DNA from: Sphingomonas sp. Y57
GTDB lineage: Bacteria > Pseudomonadota > Alphaproteobacteria > Sphingomonadales > Sphingomonadaceae
Assembly (NCBI RefSeq): GCF_001015195.1
Contig: NZ_LDES01000024.1
Coordinates: 248,001-312,000 of the forward strand
Direction of reading: 5' to 3'
DNA: 64,000 nt
This document shows, in pieces, positions 27,487 through 37,834 of the stretch. The stretch's first letter is position 1. Each line of letters opens with the position of its first letter. Made by a program: the position numbers and the translations under genes. The notes below the pieces were generated by a model that saw only the letters and a list, made by a program, of their open reading frames with translations, was not told where the DNA came from and did no database searches.

Positions 27487-28329
27487 TTGAATCAGCCGGG
27501 ACCCGATCAGGGCGCTGACCGCGGTTGGCGGCAGCGGATGAACACGTTGTCCGCGCGGCGGGCCGATGTCTACCGTCCCAAGGTGCCGGCCGGTCAGCGC
27601 GTCTATGCGGTCGGAGATGTCCATGGCCGGCTCGACCTGCTACTGCCGCTCCTCGCCCATATCAGGGATGACATCGCGGCCCGGGCGGAGGCCGACAACC
27701 ATGTCGTCCTGCTCGGCGACCTCGTCGATCGCGGACCTTATTCGGCGGAAACGGTCGAATATGCGATCAGCGGGCTGCCCGGCTTCGCGACCTTTCACAT
27801 CCTCATGGGCAACCATGAGGAGGCGATGCTGCGCGCGCTCGATCCGCAGGACGACCAGAGCCAGAATCTCTGGCTGAAGTTCGGCGGCTATGAGACGCTC
27901 GCCAGCTACGGGGTTCCGGTTGCGACGCTGGGGGAGGAACTGCCGCCGGCCGAGACGCTGCGGCGCTACATTCCCGAGCGCCATCGCCAGTTTCTCGACG
28001 GGCTGCCCGACGCGATCCGTTTCGGCCACTATGTTCTGGTCCACGCCGGCGTTCGCCCCGGCGTCCCGCTCGAGGAGCAGGACCCGAAGGACATGCGCTG
28101 GATCCGCCAGGAATTCCTTGATCACAAGGGCGATCACGGCGCTTTCATCATCCATGGGCACTCGATCTCGACTGAGCCGGACATGCAGCCGAATCGGATG
28201 GGGATCGATACGGGCGCCTACCGCAGCGGCACGCTCACCGCGCTAGGCCTCGAGGGCGACCGCCGCTGGCTCCTCCGCGCCAGCGTGATCGACGGCGAAG
28301 TTCAAACGAAATTAAGCAGCCTGGGATAG
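27487..28329 (+). CDS. PPP-family metallophosphoesterase (Ser/Thr phosphatase-like)
   Basis: Calcineurin-like phosphoesterase with all PPP signatures: GDVHGRLDLL, GDLVDRGPYSAETV, GNHEEAML, and the later His in HAGVRPG and HGHSI. The family includes bis(5'-nucleosyl)-tetraphosphatases and protein phosphatases; bacterial members often sit in polysaccharide loci. The TTG at 27487 has GGAG 8 nt upstream and gives 280 aa; an ATG at 27538 would remove 17 residues. It is divergent from the methyltransferase gene. Confidence 0.85.
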   Translation: MNQPGPDQGADRGWRQRMNTLSARRADVYRPKVPAGQRVYAVGDVHGRLDLLLPLLAHIRDDIAARAEADNHVVLLGDLVDRGPYSAETVEYAISGLPGFATFHILMGNHEEAMLRALDPQDDQSQNLWLKFGGYETLASYGVPVATLGEELPPAETLRRYIPERHRQFLDGLPDAIRFGHYVLVHAGVRPGVPLEEQDPKDMRWIRQEFLDHKGDHGAFIIHGHSISTEPDMQPNRMGIDTGAYRSGTLTALGLEGDRRWLLRASVIDGEVQTKLSSLG

Positions 28330-28395
28330 ACCCCGACTCGACGGGTGTGGGGACAGGCCCCCGCGGTCCGTATGGGATCGAGGGAGAAACGCCGG

Positions 28396-31059
28396 ATGCG
28401 GCGGGTACGCGGAAGATCTGCCTTTGCGATTGAGGGGCGCGGCGAGGATGAGCGCGATGCGCGGCGCCTGCGCTTCCTGCGCGGCCTCTTCCCGCGGGGC
28501 GACGCGCGCGACCGGCAATCGGTCGCGAACCGTGTGCGCATGGCGATCGATGCATTGCCGCTGCTCCTCCTCGCCGACCTGATCGTCGCGGCTGCCCTGT
28601 GGCTGCTGTGCCGCCCCGCGAGCGCGGCCGCTCCCTGGCTGATCGCGATCCCCCTGCTGTCGATCCTCGCGGGGGGCGGGGTGCTCCGCTGGGTCGCGCG
28701 GCGGGGAAAGGGGGCCGCCGTCCCCGAACGGATGCACGGCTTCGTCGCACTGTTCGGGCTGGTCCAGGGGCTCGGCTGGTCGGCCTGGCTGCTGGTTTGC
28801 GCAGCCAGCCTTCAGCCGTCGCATTGGGCGCTGGCGGGGGTCGCGCATGGTGGGCTGCTGGTCGTGACCACGCTGGTCTTCGCGCCGGTGCCGACAGCCG
28901 CACTCGCGCTGTGGCTCTGCCTGGCGATCGCAGCCAGCGTCGCGCTCGGCCAATGGGCGGCGCTTGCCCTGCTCCTGCCGCTGCTCGCCGTGGCGGTCGT
29001 GATGCTCGGCGGGATATCGGAGCGCAACTACGTCGCGTCGCGCCGCTGGCTGGCCAGTGCCGCCGTGGCGCTGAAGGCGTCGTTGCTGCTCGGCGAGTTC
29101 GAGGAAAGCGGGCGCGGCTGGTTCTGGGAGACCGACGATCGCGGTCTGATCACCTATATCTCCCCGCAGATCGCAGCGGCGCTGGGCCTTGCGGCCGATC
29201 GGCTGCTGGGAACACCGATGACCGGGCTGGTCCTGCATGAGGCTTGCGACGCGGACGGATCCGGTGCCGGCGAGCGGACGCTGGGCTTCCACCTCGCGAC
29301 CAGGCTCGCCTTTTCCGAGATCGCGGTGCGCGCGGCGGGTGGTGACGACGTGCGCTGGTGGTCGCTGTCCGGCCGTCCGGCCTTCGACGAATATGGCAAT
29401 TTCCTCGGCTTCCGCGGCAGCGGCACCGATCTGACCGAGATGCGCCGCTCGGAAGCGGAGGTGAAGCGTCTCGCCAGCTATGATTCGCTGACCGGCCTGC
29501 CCAATCGCATCCTGATGCGCCGTACCCTGGACGAATCGCTGCGCGATATCGCGGGCCGGCCCAAGCGGGCCGCCCTGTTCATGCTCGACCTCGACCGTTT
29601 CAAGATGGTCAACGATACGCTCGGCCACCCCGTCGGCGATGCCCTGCTGCGCCAGGTCGCGGCGCGGTTGCAGCGCGTGGTGCAGCAGGACGGGCAGGTC
29701 GGCCGACTCGGCGGCGACGAGTTCAACGTCGTCCTGCCGGGCATCGTCGAGCAGACCCGCCTCGCCACGCTTGCATCGGCGATCATCCAGGAGGTGTCGA
29801 AGCCCTATCTGATCGACGGGGCGCACGTCTCGATCGGCGCTTCGATCGGCATTGCGATCGCACCAGGCGACGGCGCCACCGCCGATGCGCTCGTCCGCAA
29901 CGCCGACCTCGCCCTCTACGCCGCCAAGGCCGACGGCAAGGGCGTCCACCGCTTCTACGAGCCGGAGATGCATGCGAGCGCCAAGGACAGGCGCCTGCTG
30001 GAAATGGACCTGCGCGGGGTGATGAGCGAAAGCGGGCTCCACCTTGTCTACCAGCCCGTCGTCGACGCGCGGAGCGAGGCGATCGTCTGCTTCGAGGCGC
30101 TGGTCCGATGGGATCACCCGACGCGCGGTGCCGTCTCTCCCGCCGACTTCATCCCGGTGGCCGAGGAGATCGGCCTGATCCCGCAGATCGGCGAATGGGT
30201 GTTGCGCACGGCCTGCCTGGAGGCGGCGAACTGGCCCGATCCGGTGCGGGTGGCGGTCAATATCTCGCCGATCCAGTTCGCCAATCCGGCGCTTCCCGGG
30301 ATCGTGCTGTCCGCCCTCGCCGCCGCGCAGCTTCCGCCCCATCGGCTGGAGCTGGAGATCACCGAAGGGGTATTCCTCAACGACGATGCCGCGACGGACG
30401 CGATGTTCGCCCGGCTCAAGGCGATCGGCGTCCGCTTCGCGCTCGACGATTTCGGTACCGGCTATTCGTCGCTCGGCTACCTGAAGAAGGCACCATTCAA
30501 CAAGATCAAGATCGACCAGAGTTTCGTGCGCGGCGCGGCGGTTCCCGGCAACCGCAATGCCGCGATCATCCGCGCGATCGTGGCGCTGGCCGAAAGCCTG
30601 GATATGGAGACGACCGCCGAAGGGGCGGAGACCGCGGACGAGCTCGCATTGATCCGCTCGCTCGGTTGCAGCCATATCCAGGGCTATATCTTTGGCCGGC
30701 CGATGTTGTCCGACGAGGCGCGCGCCCGTGTCGCCGGATCGGGCAAGCTGGCGATGCCGGGCTTGCTGGTGACGCGCGACCCGCGCGTCGCGGTTCTGCG
30801 ATCGGCGACGATCCGTAGCCGGCACGGCGGAGAGACAGCCCGCATACGCAACCTGTCGCGGACGGGCGCGATGATCGAGTGCGGCACGATCTTTCGGCCC
30901 GGGGAGGCGGTGACGATCGACCTCGGCGATGGACGGCCGATCGAATCGACGATCCGCTGGGCCAATGAGGAACGCTTCGGTGTCGCCTTTGACGAACCGA
31001 TCGAGCCGGAGCAGTTGGCGCCCCAGCGGTTGGTACGCAGCGCCGGCGTGGGCGGTTAA
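28396..31059 (+). CDS. Membrane c-di-GMP protein: PAS-GGDEF-EAL-PilZ
   Basis: About 887 aa. An N-terminal membrane region with five or six helices (about residues 45-210) is followed by a PAS domain (about 235-360), a GGDEF domain with intact GGDEF at 439-443, an EAL domain with intact EAL near 567 and DDFGTGYSSL, and a C-terminal PilZ-like domain (IRNLSRTGAMIECG). Both cyclase and phosphodiesterase motifs look intact, so it may be bifunctional, with PilZ sensing product. I prefer the ATG at 28396 (GAGGGAG upstream). A GTG at 28345 would add 17 residues. Confidence 0.9.
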   Translation: MRRVRGRSAFAIEGRGEDERDARRLRFLRGLFPRGDARDRQSVANRVRMAIDALPLLLLADLIVAAALWLLCRPASAAAPWLIAIPLLSILAGGGVLRWVARRGKGAAVPERMHGFVALFGLVQGLGWSAWLLVCAASLQPSHWALAGVAHGGLLVVTTLVFAPVPTAALALWLCLAIAASVALGQWAALALLLPLLAVAVVMLGGISERNYVASRRWLASAAVALKASLLLGEFEESGRGWFWETDDRGLITYISPQIAAALGLAADRLLGTPMTGLVLHEACDADGSGAGERTLGFHLATRLAFSEIAVRAAGGDDVRWWSLSGRPAFDEYGNFLGFRGSGTDLTEMRRSEAEVKRLASYDSLTGLPNRILMRRTLDESLRDIAGRPKRAALFMLDLDRFKMVNDTLGHPVGDALLRQVAARLQRVVQQDGQVGRLGGDEFNVVLPGIVEQTRLATLASAIIQEVSKPYLIDGAHVSIGASIGIAIAPGDGATADALVRNADLALYAAKADGKGVHRFYEPEMHASAKDRRLLEMDLRGVMSESGLHLVYQPVVDARSEAIVCFEALVRWDHPTRGAVSPADFIPVAEEIGLIPQIGEWVLRTACLEAANWPDPVRVAVNISPIQFANPALPGIVLSALAAAQLPPHRLELEITEGVFLNDDAATDAMFARLKAIGVRFALDDFGTGYSSLGYLKKAPFNKIKIDQSFVRGAAVPGNRNAAIIRAIVALAESLDMETTAEGAETADELALIRSLGCSHIQGYIFGRPMLSDEARARVAGSGKLAMPGLLVTRDPRVAVLRSATIRSRHGGETARIRNLSRTGAMIECGTIFRPGEAVTIDLGDGRPIESTIRWANEERFGVAFDEPIEPEQLAPQRLVRSAGVGG

Positions 31060-31076
31060 GCGAGCAATCCGCCTTA

Positions 31077-31625
31077 CTATTGCTTCGTCATTCGCACCAG
31101 CGACCAGTCATAGCCCAGCTCACGCACACGGCGTTCCAGCATCGTCAGGAGCGCCGGATCTGGCTTCGCCTCGCGCGTGAGTGCCCAGAGGTAGCGGCCC
31201 GAGGGTTCACCGACGATCGACCAGTCGTAGGCCTCGCCATGGTCCAGGACCCAATAGTCGCCGTAGAAGGGACCGAAGAAGGACACCTTCAGCTTGGCGT
31301 TGGTGCGGGCATCGACGATCTTCGCCTTGCCGACGGCCTCCTTGACCTTTCCGTCCGGACCGCCGCGCCGGCCTCGATTGACCACACGGACGGTACCATC
31401 GTCGTTGAGCGTGTAGTCGGCGCTGACGGCATCCATGTCCTTCTGGAAGGATGCCTCGTAGCGGAATTGCTCGTACCAGCGGCCCATGTAGCGCGGTACG
31501 TCCACGGAACGGGCGGGCTCGGGCACCGCCTTGTTCCCGACCGGCCCCGGACGGGGGATTCCGGCGCAGGCGGTGACCAGGAGCGTCGCGCCGAGCAGCG
31601 TCGCCACGAGAACGGATTTCTTCAT
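31077..31625 (-). CDS. Outer-membrane lipocalin (Blc-like)
   Basis: 182-aa lipoprotein (lipobox LLVTAC near residue 20) of the bacterial lipocalin family. The structurally conserved GRWYEQFRYEASFQKD near the first strand and YRYLWALTREAKPD-like late strands are seen (DWSIVGEPSGRYLWALTRE). It probably binds lipids or lysophospholipids at the outer membrane. The ATG at 31625 has GGAG 6 nt upstream; a GTG two codons earlier is less likely. Confidence 0.9.
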   Translation of the reverse strand: MKKSVLVATLLGATLLVTACAGIPRPGPVGNKAVPEPARSVDVPRYMGRWYEQFRYEASFQKDMDAVSADYTLNDDGTVRVVNRGRRGGPDGKVKEAVGKAKIVDARTNAKLKVSFFGPFYGDYWVLDHGEAYDWSIVGEPSGRYLWALTREAKPDPALLTMLERRVRELGYDWSLVRMTKQ

Positions 31626-31690
31626 CGTCACTCCTTCAACATTTCGGGAGCAAGACGCGCGTTACGGCGAAGGGTTGCATCGAGGCGGGA

Positions 31691-32032
31691 TCAGCCGGCC
31701 CCGACAACCGCGATCCGCAAGGCGTCGCCGCCGGCGGCGATGGCGAGCAGGCGATCAACATTGGGGTGGGCGCCGGGCCGCGCGCGTGCGTCGGGCGTGT
31801 GTTCGGCGAAGATCGCCAGGCCATGGTCGGCCGCCGCCGCATCGAGCATCCCGAAGGCTGCGCCGAGATAGGCATAAACGGCGAGCGAGCCCTGTTTGCC
31901 CGGCTGGTTCTCGATCGTGGCGACGATCTCGCCGGCGGCATCGAGAAGCTCGACCCGGCTTATGCCGTCAATGGAGGGTAGCCGGGCGAGGTTGTCCCTG
32001 AAGGTCGCGCCGGGGGCGATCGTCGTGGTCAT
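31691..32032 (-). CDS. Small hypothetical protein, DUF2322-like
   Basis: 113-aa soluble protein, MTTTIAPGATFRDNLARLPS, with no signal peptide, membrane segment or cysteines. Length and the pattern NLARLPSIDGISRVELLD resemble the DUF2322 family, for which no function is established. It lies between the lipocalin and purL on the same strand, 38 bp before purL ends, without overlap. Confidence 0.65.
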   Translation of the reverse strand: MTTTIAPGATFRDNLARLPSIDGISRVELLDAAGEIVATIENQPGKQGSLAVYAYLGAAFGMLDAAAADHGLAIFAEHTPDARARPGAHPNVDRLLAIAAGGDALRIAVVGAG

Positions 32033-32070
32033 GGTTTTCCGATCGTGAAGGGGGGGCGGCGCCAGCCGGG

Positions 32071-34245
<2,175 letters not shown>

Positions 34246-34277
34246 GCGCCGCCGATAGCGGGCGAATCGCCGCGCGC

Positions 34278-34787
34278 CTAGACCTTGATCGCATCCATCA
34301 GCATCTCCAGCGCGATCCGGACACAGGCGATCCGGGCGGGCCCCCGCCCTAGCGGGCCGAGATGGACCTCGCGATGGGCGACCGGCCCGTCCCGCCGCGC
34401 GCAGGCGAAATGGATCAGACCTTCCTCGTCATCCGGTCCGGCGGGGCCGGCGAAGCCGGTTACCGCCAGGGCGAGGTCGCCGTACGAACGGGCTAGGGCC
34501 CCCGCGACCATCGCCCGGGCAACCTCCTCGCTGACCGCGCCGCAATCGTCGATCAGCGCGCGGTCGAGCCCAAGCAACTCGCATTTGGCGTCCTTGCTGT
34601 AGGTGACGAACCCCCGTTCGAACACATGGCTCGCGCCATCGACGTCGGTCAGCAGCGATGCCAGCAGGCCCCCGGTGCAGCTTTCCGCTGTCACCAGCGA
34701 CAGTTCCTGGTCGTTTGCCTCTCGCAGCACGGCATGGGTCAGGGCCTCCACGTCATCTGGAAGCGTCGCGGATAGAGTCTCGGTCAT
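34278..34787 (-). CDS. CinA-family nicotinamide-nucleotide amidohydrolase (PncC-like)
   Basis: 169-aa stand-alone CinA C-terminal domain that deamidates NMN in pyridine nucleotide salvage. The signature [22 protein letters not shown], with the nucleophilic Ser, and the later [18 protein letters not shown] are clear. It lacks the N-terminal molybdopterin-like CinA domain, as is normal for many Gram-negative homologues. Its ATG overlaps the stop of the upstream membrane-protein gene (ATGA at 34784-34787). Confidence 0.9.
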   Translation of the reverse strand: MTETLSATLPDDVEALTHAVLREANDQELSLVTAESCTGGLLASLLTDVDGASHVFERGFVTYSKDAKCELLGLDRALIDDCGAVSEEVARAMVAGALARSYGDLALAVTGFAGPAGPDDEEGLIHFACARRDGPVAHREVHLGPLGRGPARIACVRIALEMLMDAIKV

Positions 34788-35176
34788 AGATCGGCGTGCC
34801 CGTGCGGCTTGGCATGGCCATCAACCCGCAGGTAGCGCTGATCGAGCTCGGCGATGATCGCTTCCCCGTCCTTGCCCGAAAGTTTCAGCAGGGCATCGAC
34901 TTTCGCTTCCAGGCGGTCGTCATTCTCCTTCGACGCCGGCGAACCGACATAGAGGAAATAGGCGAGACCCACGACCTGCCAGATGAGCTGCAGAAATTCG
35001 GACTGCCAGTTCTCGAAGGTGTCACGTGCGATCTGCACGGCGAATTCCGCGACCGAGGCTTGCTGGCCGTGCTGGATGGCCTCGTCGACATAGGCGAACC
35101 AGCCGAACACCCAGTGACCAGCCATGGAGACCAAAAAGAAAAGGCACGTCAGCCAGCCATATGCATATTTCTTCAT
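34784..35176 (-). CDS. Small membrane protein, DUF6766-like
   Basis: 130-aa protein with two hydrophobic segments (about residues 7-27 and 65-82). Between and after them are FENWQSEFLQLIWQVVGLAYFLYVGSPASKENDDR, a pattern I associate with the DUF6766 family of unknown function. The C-terminal part is hydrophilic, ending [12 protein letters not shown]. It overlaps cinA by 4 bp and lies downstream of the hemerythrin gene, in a run of stress-type genes. Confidence 0.75.
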   Translation of the reverse strand: MKKYAYGWLTCLFFLVSMAGHWVFGWFAYVDEAIQHGQQASVAEFAVQIARDTFENWQSEFLQLIWQVVGLAYFLYVGSPASKENDDRLEAKVDALLKLSGKDGEAIIAELDQRYLRVDGHAKPHGHADL

Positions 35177-35229
35177 GGGATATCCTCACCCTTGCCCCGT
35201 CGGGGGCGACGTCAACGCTGCCGTCCGGA

Positions 35230-35257
35230 GCCGCATCGGCCTGGCGGCCGATGCGGC
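35230..35257. terminator. GC-rich 12-bp hairpin between hemerythrin and DUF6766 genes
   Basis: Perfect inverted repeat GCCGCATCGGCC / GGCCGATGCGGC with a TGGC loop, just downstream of the hemerythrin stop on the minus strand. It has no T tract, so it may attenuate or stabilise transcripts rather than act as a classical terminator. Confidence 0.5.
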
Positions 35258-35266
35258 GGGCAACGA

Positions 35267-35779
35267 TCAGGCAGGAACGAGGTTGACCGCGCCGGGCTTG
35301 GCTGCCGGAAGGCCCGACGCTTCGGCCTGTGCCAACAATTCCTGTTTGCGCGCCATCATCCGGTCGCGAAGCTCGACGAGATCGACACCGGTTTCGCGCG
35401 CCTGGGCGAACATGCCTTCTTTCGGTCTCTCCTCCTCGCGCACATGGTGTTTCACGTCCTCGGACAGCACCTTGACCTTGGCGTCGTAGAAATCGGCATC
35501 CGGCTCGGCACTCTCGAGATCGTTGATCAGGACCTTGGCGCCGTCATGCTCGACATAGGCTTCGTCGAGCGTGTCTTCCTCGATCTTCCCGCGCAGCGCA
35601 GGGTAGAAAATCTCCTCCTCGATCATCGTGTGGATCTTGAGTTCGGTGCAGATCTGGCGGCAGATCTTGCCCTTGGATGTCGCGCTCCTGCTTTTCTCGA
35701 ACTGTTCGAAAAGCGCCTCGACCTTGCGGTGGTCGGCTTTCAGCAGGGCGATCGCATCGGTATATTCCCGTTCAGCCAT
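35267..35779 (-). CDS. Hemerythrin HHE domain protein
   Basis: 170-aa four-helix protein binding a non-haem di-iron centre. Candidate ligands are in LKADHRKVEALFEQFE, LKIHTMIEEEIFYP, YVEHDGAKVL and VKHHVREEE. Such proteins sense or bind O2/NO or protect against oxidative and nitrosative stress. The ATG at 35779 has GAGGAAG upstream; 12 residues encoded upstream of it (MCFPDDDEEEAA) are probably not translated. Confidence 0.92.
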   Translation of the reverse strand: MAEREYTDAIALLKADHRKVEALFEQFEKSRSATSKGKICRQICTELKIHTMIEEEIFYPALRGKIEEDTLDEAYVEHDGAKVLINDLESAEPDADFYDAKVKVLSEDVKHHVREEERPKEGMFAQARETGVDLVELRDRMMARKQELLAQAEASGLPAAKPGAVNLVPA

Positions 35780-35954
35780 GGCAGCTTCCTCTTCATCGTC
35801 ATCGGGGAAGCACACAACGTGCGAAGCCTCGCTGCGCTGCTGTTGCGAGGGATTCTCAGTCGTTCCTGATCCAGATCAATACTCCGCGCAGCGGGGCCGG
35901 CAGGAGCTTTCGGGCGCTGCCCGCGTTGATACGGGGTGCAACAAGGGGACGAGG

Positions 35955-36326
35955 ATGAAGGCGCAAAAGATAGGGCGCGCGATCGGCGCGGCGAGTCTGG
36001 CTTTCGGCATTGCCGACATCGTGCTGGGGCGGCGGCTCGGCCGTGGCATCGGCGCCGGGGCGGAGATGGGCGGACGGCTGTTCAGGATTGCTGGCGCGCG
36101 CGAGGTGGCGACGGGGATAGCGGGTCTGCTCGCCCCGGGCAGCGCGGCGCCGGTGCGCTGGAGGCTGGCCGGGGACGCCTTCGACCTGGCGGCGCTCGCC
36201 TATATCGCGGCGCCCGCCAACCCGCGCCGCAAGATGGCGCTGCTGGCGCTCGGCGTGGTGGCCGGCGTTGCCCTGGCCGATTTTCTCGGCGCGCGGGCGA
36301 TCGAAGAGGAGAAGCGAGATGGATGA
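35955..36326 (+). CDS. Small multi-helix membrane protein
   Basis: 123-aa protein with three or four hydrophobic stretches (AIGAASLAFGIADIVLG; FRIAGAREVATGIAGLLA; LAGDAFDLAALAYIAA; MALLALGVVAGVALADFL). The FGAREVATG and GDAFDLA motifs resemble the membrane segment found next to SRPBCC 'cyclase/dehydrase' domains and DUF4267 proteins. No function is known. GGGGACGAGG precedes the ATG. It overlaps the next small gene by 8 bp. Confidence 0.75.
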   Translation: MKAQKIGRAIGAASLAFGIADIVLGRRLGRGIGAGAEMGGRLFRIAGAREVATGIAGLLAPGSAAPVRWRLAGDAFDLAALAYIAAPANPRRKMALLALGVVAGVALADFLGARAIEEEKRDG

Positions 36327-36486
36327 GAGAGAACAGCGTAGGCCCCTTCCCGACGCCGACAAACTGGACCGAATAGAGGCGGGCCTCGAAGAGGATGATC
36401 GGCCGCCGCTGGACCGGCCGGGCGTCTCTGGAGGAACCGCCGGCACCGGCGGAGTCAACAAGACCCAGGACGAACTGAGCCGCTGA
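36319..36486 (+). CDS. 55-aa hydrophilic hypothetical protein
   Basis: Small acidic protein, MDEREQRRPLPDADKLDRIE, with a Gly/Thr-rich middle (SGGTAGTGGVNK) and no hydrophobic segment. It starts within the end of the upstream membrane-protein gene (8-bp overlap, with GAGGAGAAG just before the ATG), which suggests translational coupling. It is probably disordered. No family recognised. Confidence 0.55.
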   Translation: MDEREQRRPLPDADKLDRIEAGLEEDDRPPLDRPGVSGGTAGTGGVNKTQDELSR

Positions 36487-36513
36487 TCAAGGCGGGCCGG
36501 CGCGGTACATCTT

Positions 36514-36540
36514 GGAATAATCTGCCGTGTCGTGCGTATC
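36514..36540 (+). promoter_or_regulatory. ECF-type promoter of the sigma factor gene
   Basis: GGAATA at 36514-36519 and CGTATC at 36535-36540, with a 15-bp spacer, match the -35/-10 pattern of ECF sigma factors. This fits autoregulation. The ATG at 36547 lies 7 bp beyond the -10 element, so the transcript may be leaderless. Confidence 0.5.
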
Positions 36541-36546
36541 TGCGGC

Positions 36547-37074
36547 ATGAGCGGATGGAGTTCTCAGGAGATCGAGCGCGAATTGCCGCGGATGCGCGGC
36601 TATGCGCGCGCGCTGACCCGGGATGCCGTTGCCGCCGACGATCTTGTTCAGGAAGCGTTGCTGCGCGCCTATGAACGCGCCTCGACCTATCGGCCCGAGC
36701 GGTCGCTGCGGTCATGGCTGCTGTCGATTCTCCACAATCTGTTCATCGACCATAAGCGCCGTGAAGGCAGCGAGCAGCGGCGCAACGCCAGTCTCAGCTT
36801 GCTGAGCGAGGGGCTGGTCGCCCATGGCGGGCAGGAGCAGGCCGTGTTCCTGCGCGAGATTTCGGCGCGCTTCGATGCCCTGCCCGAGGAACATCGCGCC
36901 GTCGTCAGCCTGATCAGCGTCCAAGGGCTGAGCTATCACGAGGCCGCGACGACCCTTGGCGTGCCGGTCGGCACGGTGATGTCGCGGCTCCATCGCGCCC
37001 GCGCGGCACTGCGCGAGCCCCAGGCCGCGGAAGCGACCCGCCTGCATGTCGTTGGAGGCAAGGATGCATCCTGA
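36547..37074 (+). CDS. ECF-family RNA polymerase sigma factor
   Basis: 175-aa group 4 sigma factor with region 2 (LPRMRGYARALTRDAVAADDLVQEALLRAYERAST, then RSWLLSILHNLFIDHKR) and region 4 (LPEEHRAVVSLISVQGLSYHEAATTLGVPVGTVMSRLHRARAALR). I start at the ATG at 36547 (MSGWSS); a GTG at 36532 would lie inside the apparent -10 element. It overlaps the anti-sigma gene by 11 bp, the usual pairing. Confidence 0.95.
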   Translation: MSGWSSQEIERELPRMRGYARALTRDAVAADDLVQEALLRAYERASTYRPERSLRSWLLSILHNLFIDHKRREGSEQRRNASLSLLSEGLVAHGGQEQAVFLREISARFDALPEEHRAVVSLISVQGLSYHEAATTLGVPVGTVMSRLHRARAALREPQAAEATRLHVVGGKDAS

Positions 37075-37816
37075 ACCCGTCACCGAAGCTGAAATCCAGG
37101 CCTATCTGGACGGCGAGCTCGATCTGAGGCGCCGGCTCGAGGTGGAAAGCCACCTGGCCGCCGACCCGGAGGCCGCGCATATCTTTCTGGAGCATCTGCG
37201 CCTGAGGACTTCGCTGCGGCTCCTGGCCGCCGACCTCGACGATGCTCCGCCGGAGATGCTGTCCGCTGCCGCACGCCTGTCGACCCGGCTGGCCGACCGA
37301 CCGCGCAGCTTCCGCAAGCTGTGGAGCGGGCGGGTGATGCAGGGGCTCGCCGCGGCGGCGCTGCTGGCGATCGTCGTGCTGCCCGGCCGCGATGTCCAGG
37401 CCCGCCCGCCTGCCTATGTGGGGGATGCCGTCGCCGCCTATCGGACCGCCCTTCTGCGCGAGGCGATGGCCTCGCAGGTCGAGACGCCGCGCTTCGACGC
37501 GGGCGAGGTCCAGCGCAGCACCCGCATCCGCGTGCCGCCCCTGCCGGCGAAATGGGTCGTGACCGACGCGCAGATCTTCCCGTCGAAGGAGGGGCCGGCG
37601 CTCCAGCTCATGGTGCGGACCCCCAATGCGCAGAAGCTCTCGCTGTTCGCGGTTCGGGCGCAGAGCGACGCGCCAGTCGCGCCCACAGCGGTCCGGCACG
37701 AAGGCGCATCGGTCGCATATTGGCGCGAGGGCGAGATGTCCTACGCCATCACGGGCCCCGAGGCGCCCGAAGCGATGGACACGGTGGCCGAGACCTTCGT
37801 CGACGACGCAACCTGA
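37064..37816 (+). CDS. Anti-sigma factor, membrane-anchored, without zinc motif
   Basis: 250-aa protein cotranscribed with the ECF sigma factor. The cytoplasmic N-terminal part has the anti-sigma helix pattern EAEIQAYLDGELD...VESHLAADPEAA; the CxxC of the zinc anti-sigma motif is absent (only His remains). One membrane helix lies near residues 97-113, followed by a periplasmic domain (IRVPPLPAKWVVTDAQIFPSKEGPALQL). GGAGGCAAGG precedes the ATG at 37064. It probably sequesters the sigma factor until an envelope signal arrives. Confidence 0.88.
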   Translation: MHPEPVTEAEIQAYLDGELDLRRRLEVESHLAADPEAAHIFLEHLRLRTSLRLLAADLDDAPPEMLSAAARLSTRLADRPRSFRKLWSGRVMQGLAAAALLAIVVLPGRDVQARPPAYVGDAVAAYRTALLREAMASQVETPRFDAGEVQRSTRIRVPPLPAKWVVTDAQIFPSKEGPALQLMVRTPNAQKLSLFAVRAQSDAPVAPTAVRHEGASVAYWREGEMSYAITGPEAPEAMDTVAETFVDDAT

Positions 37817-37834
37817 CCGGATCTCTGCCGCACC

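Noticed and set aside
28312-30825. An 837-codon open frame antisense to the GGDEF-EAL gene
   Set aside because: It is a shadow of a GC-rich gene: Arg/Asp/His-rich composition, no recognisable domain, while the plus strand encodes complete PAS, GGDEF, EAL and PilZ motifs.
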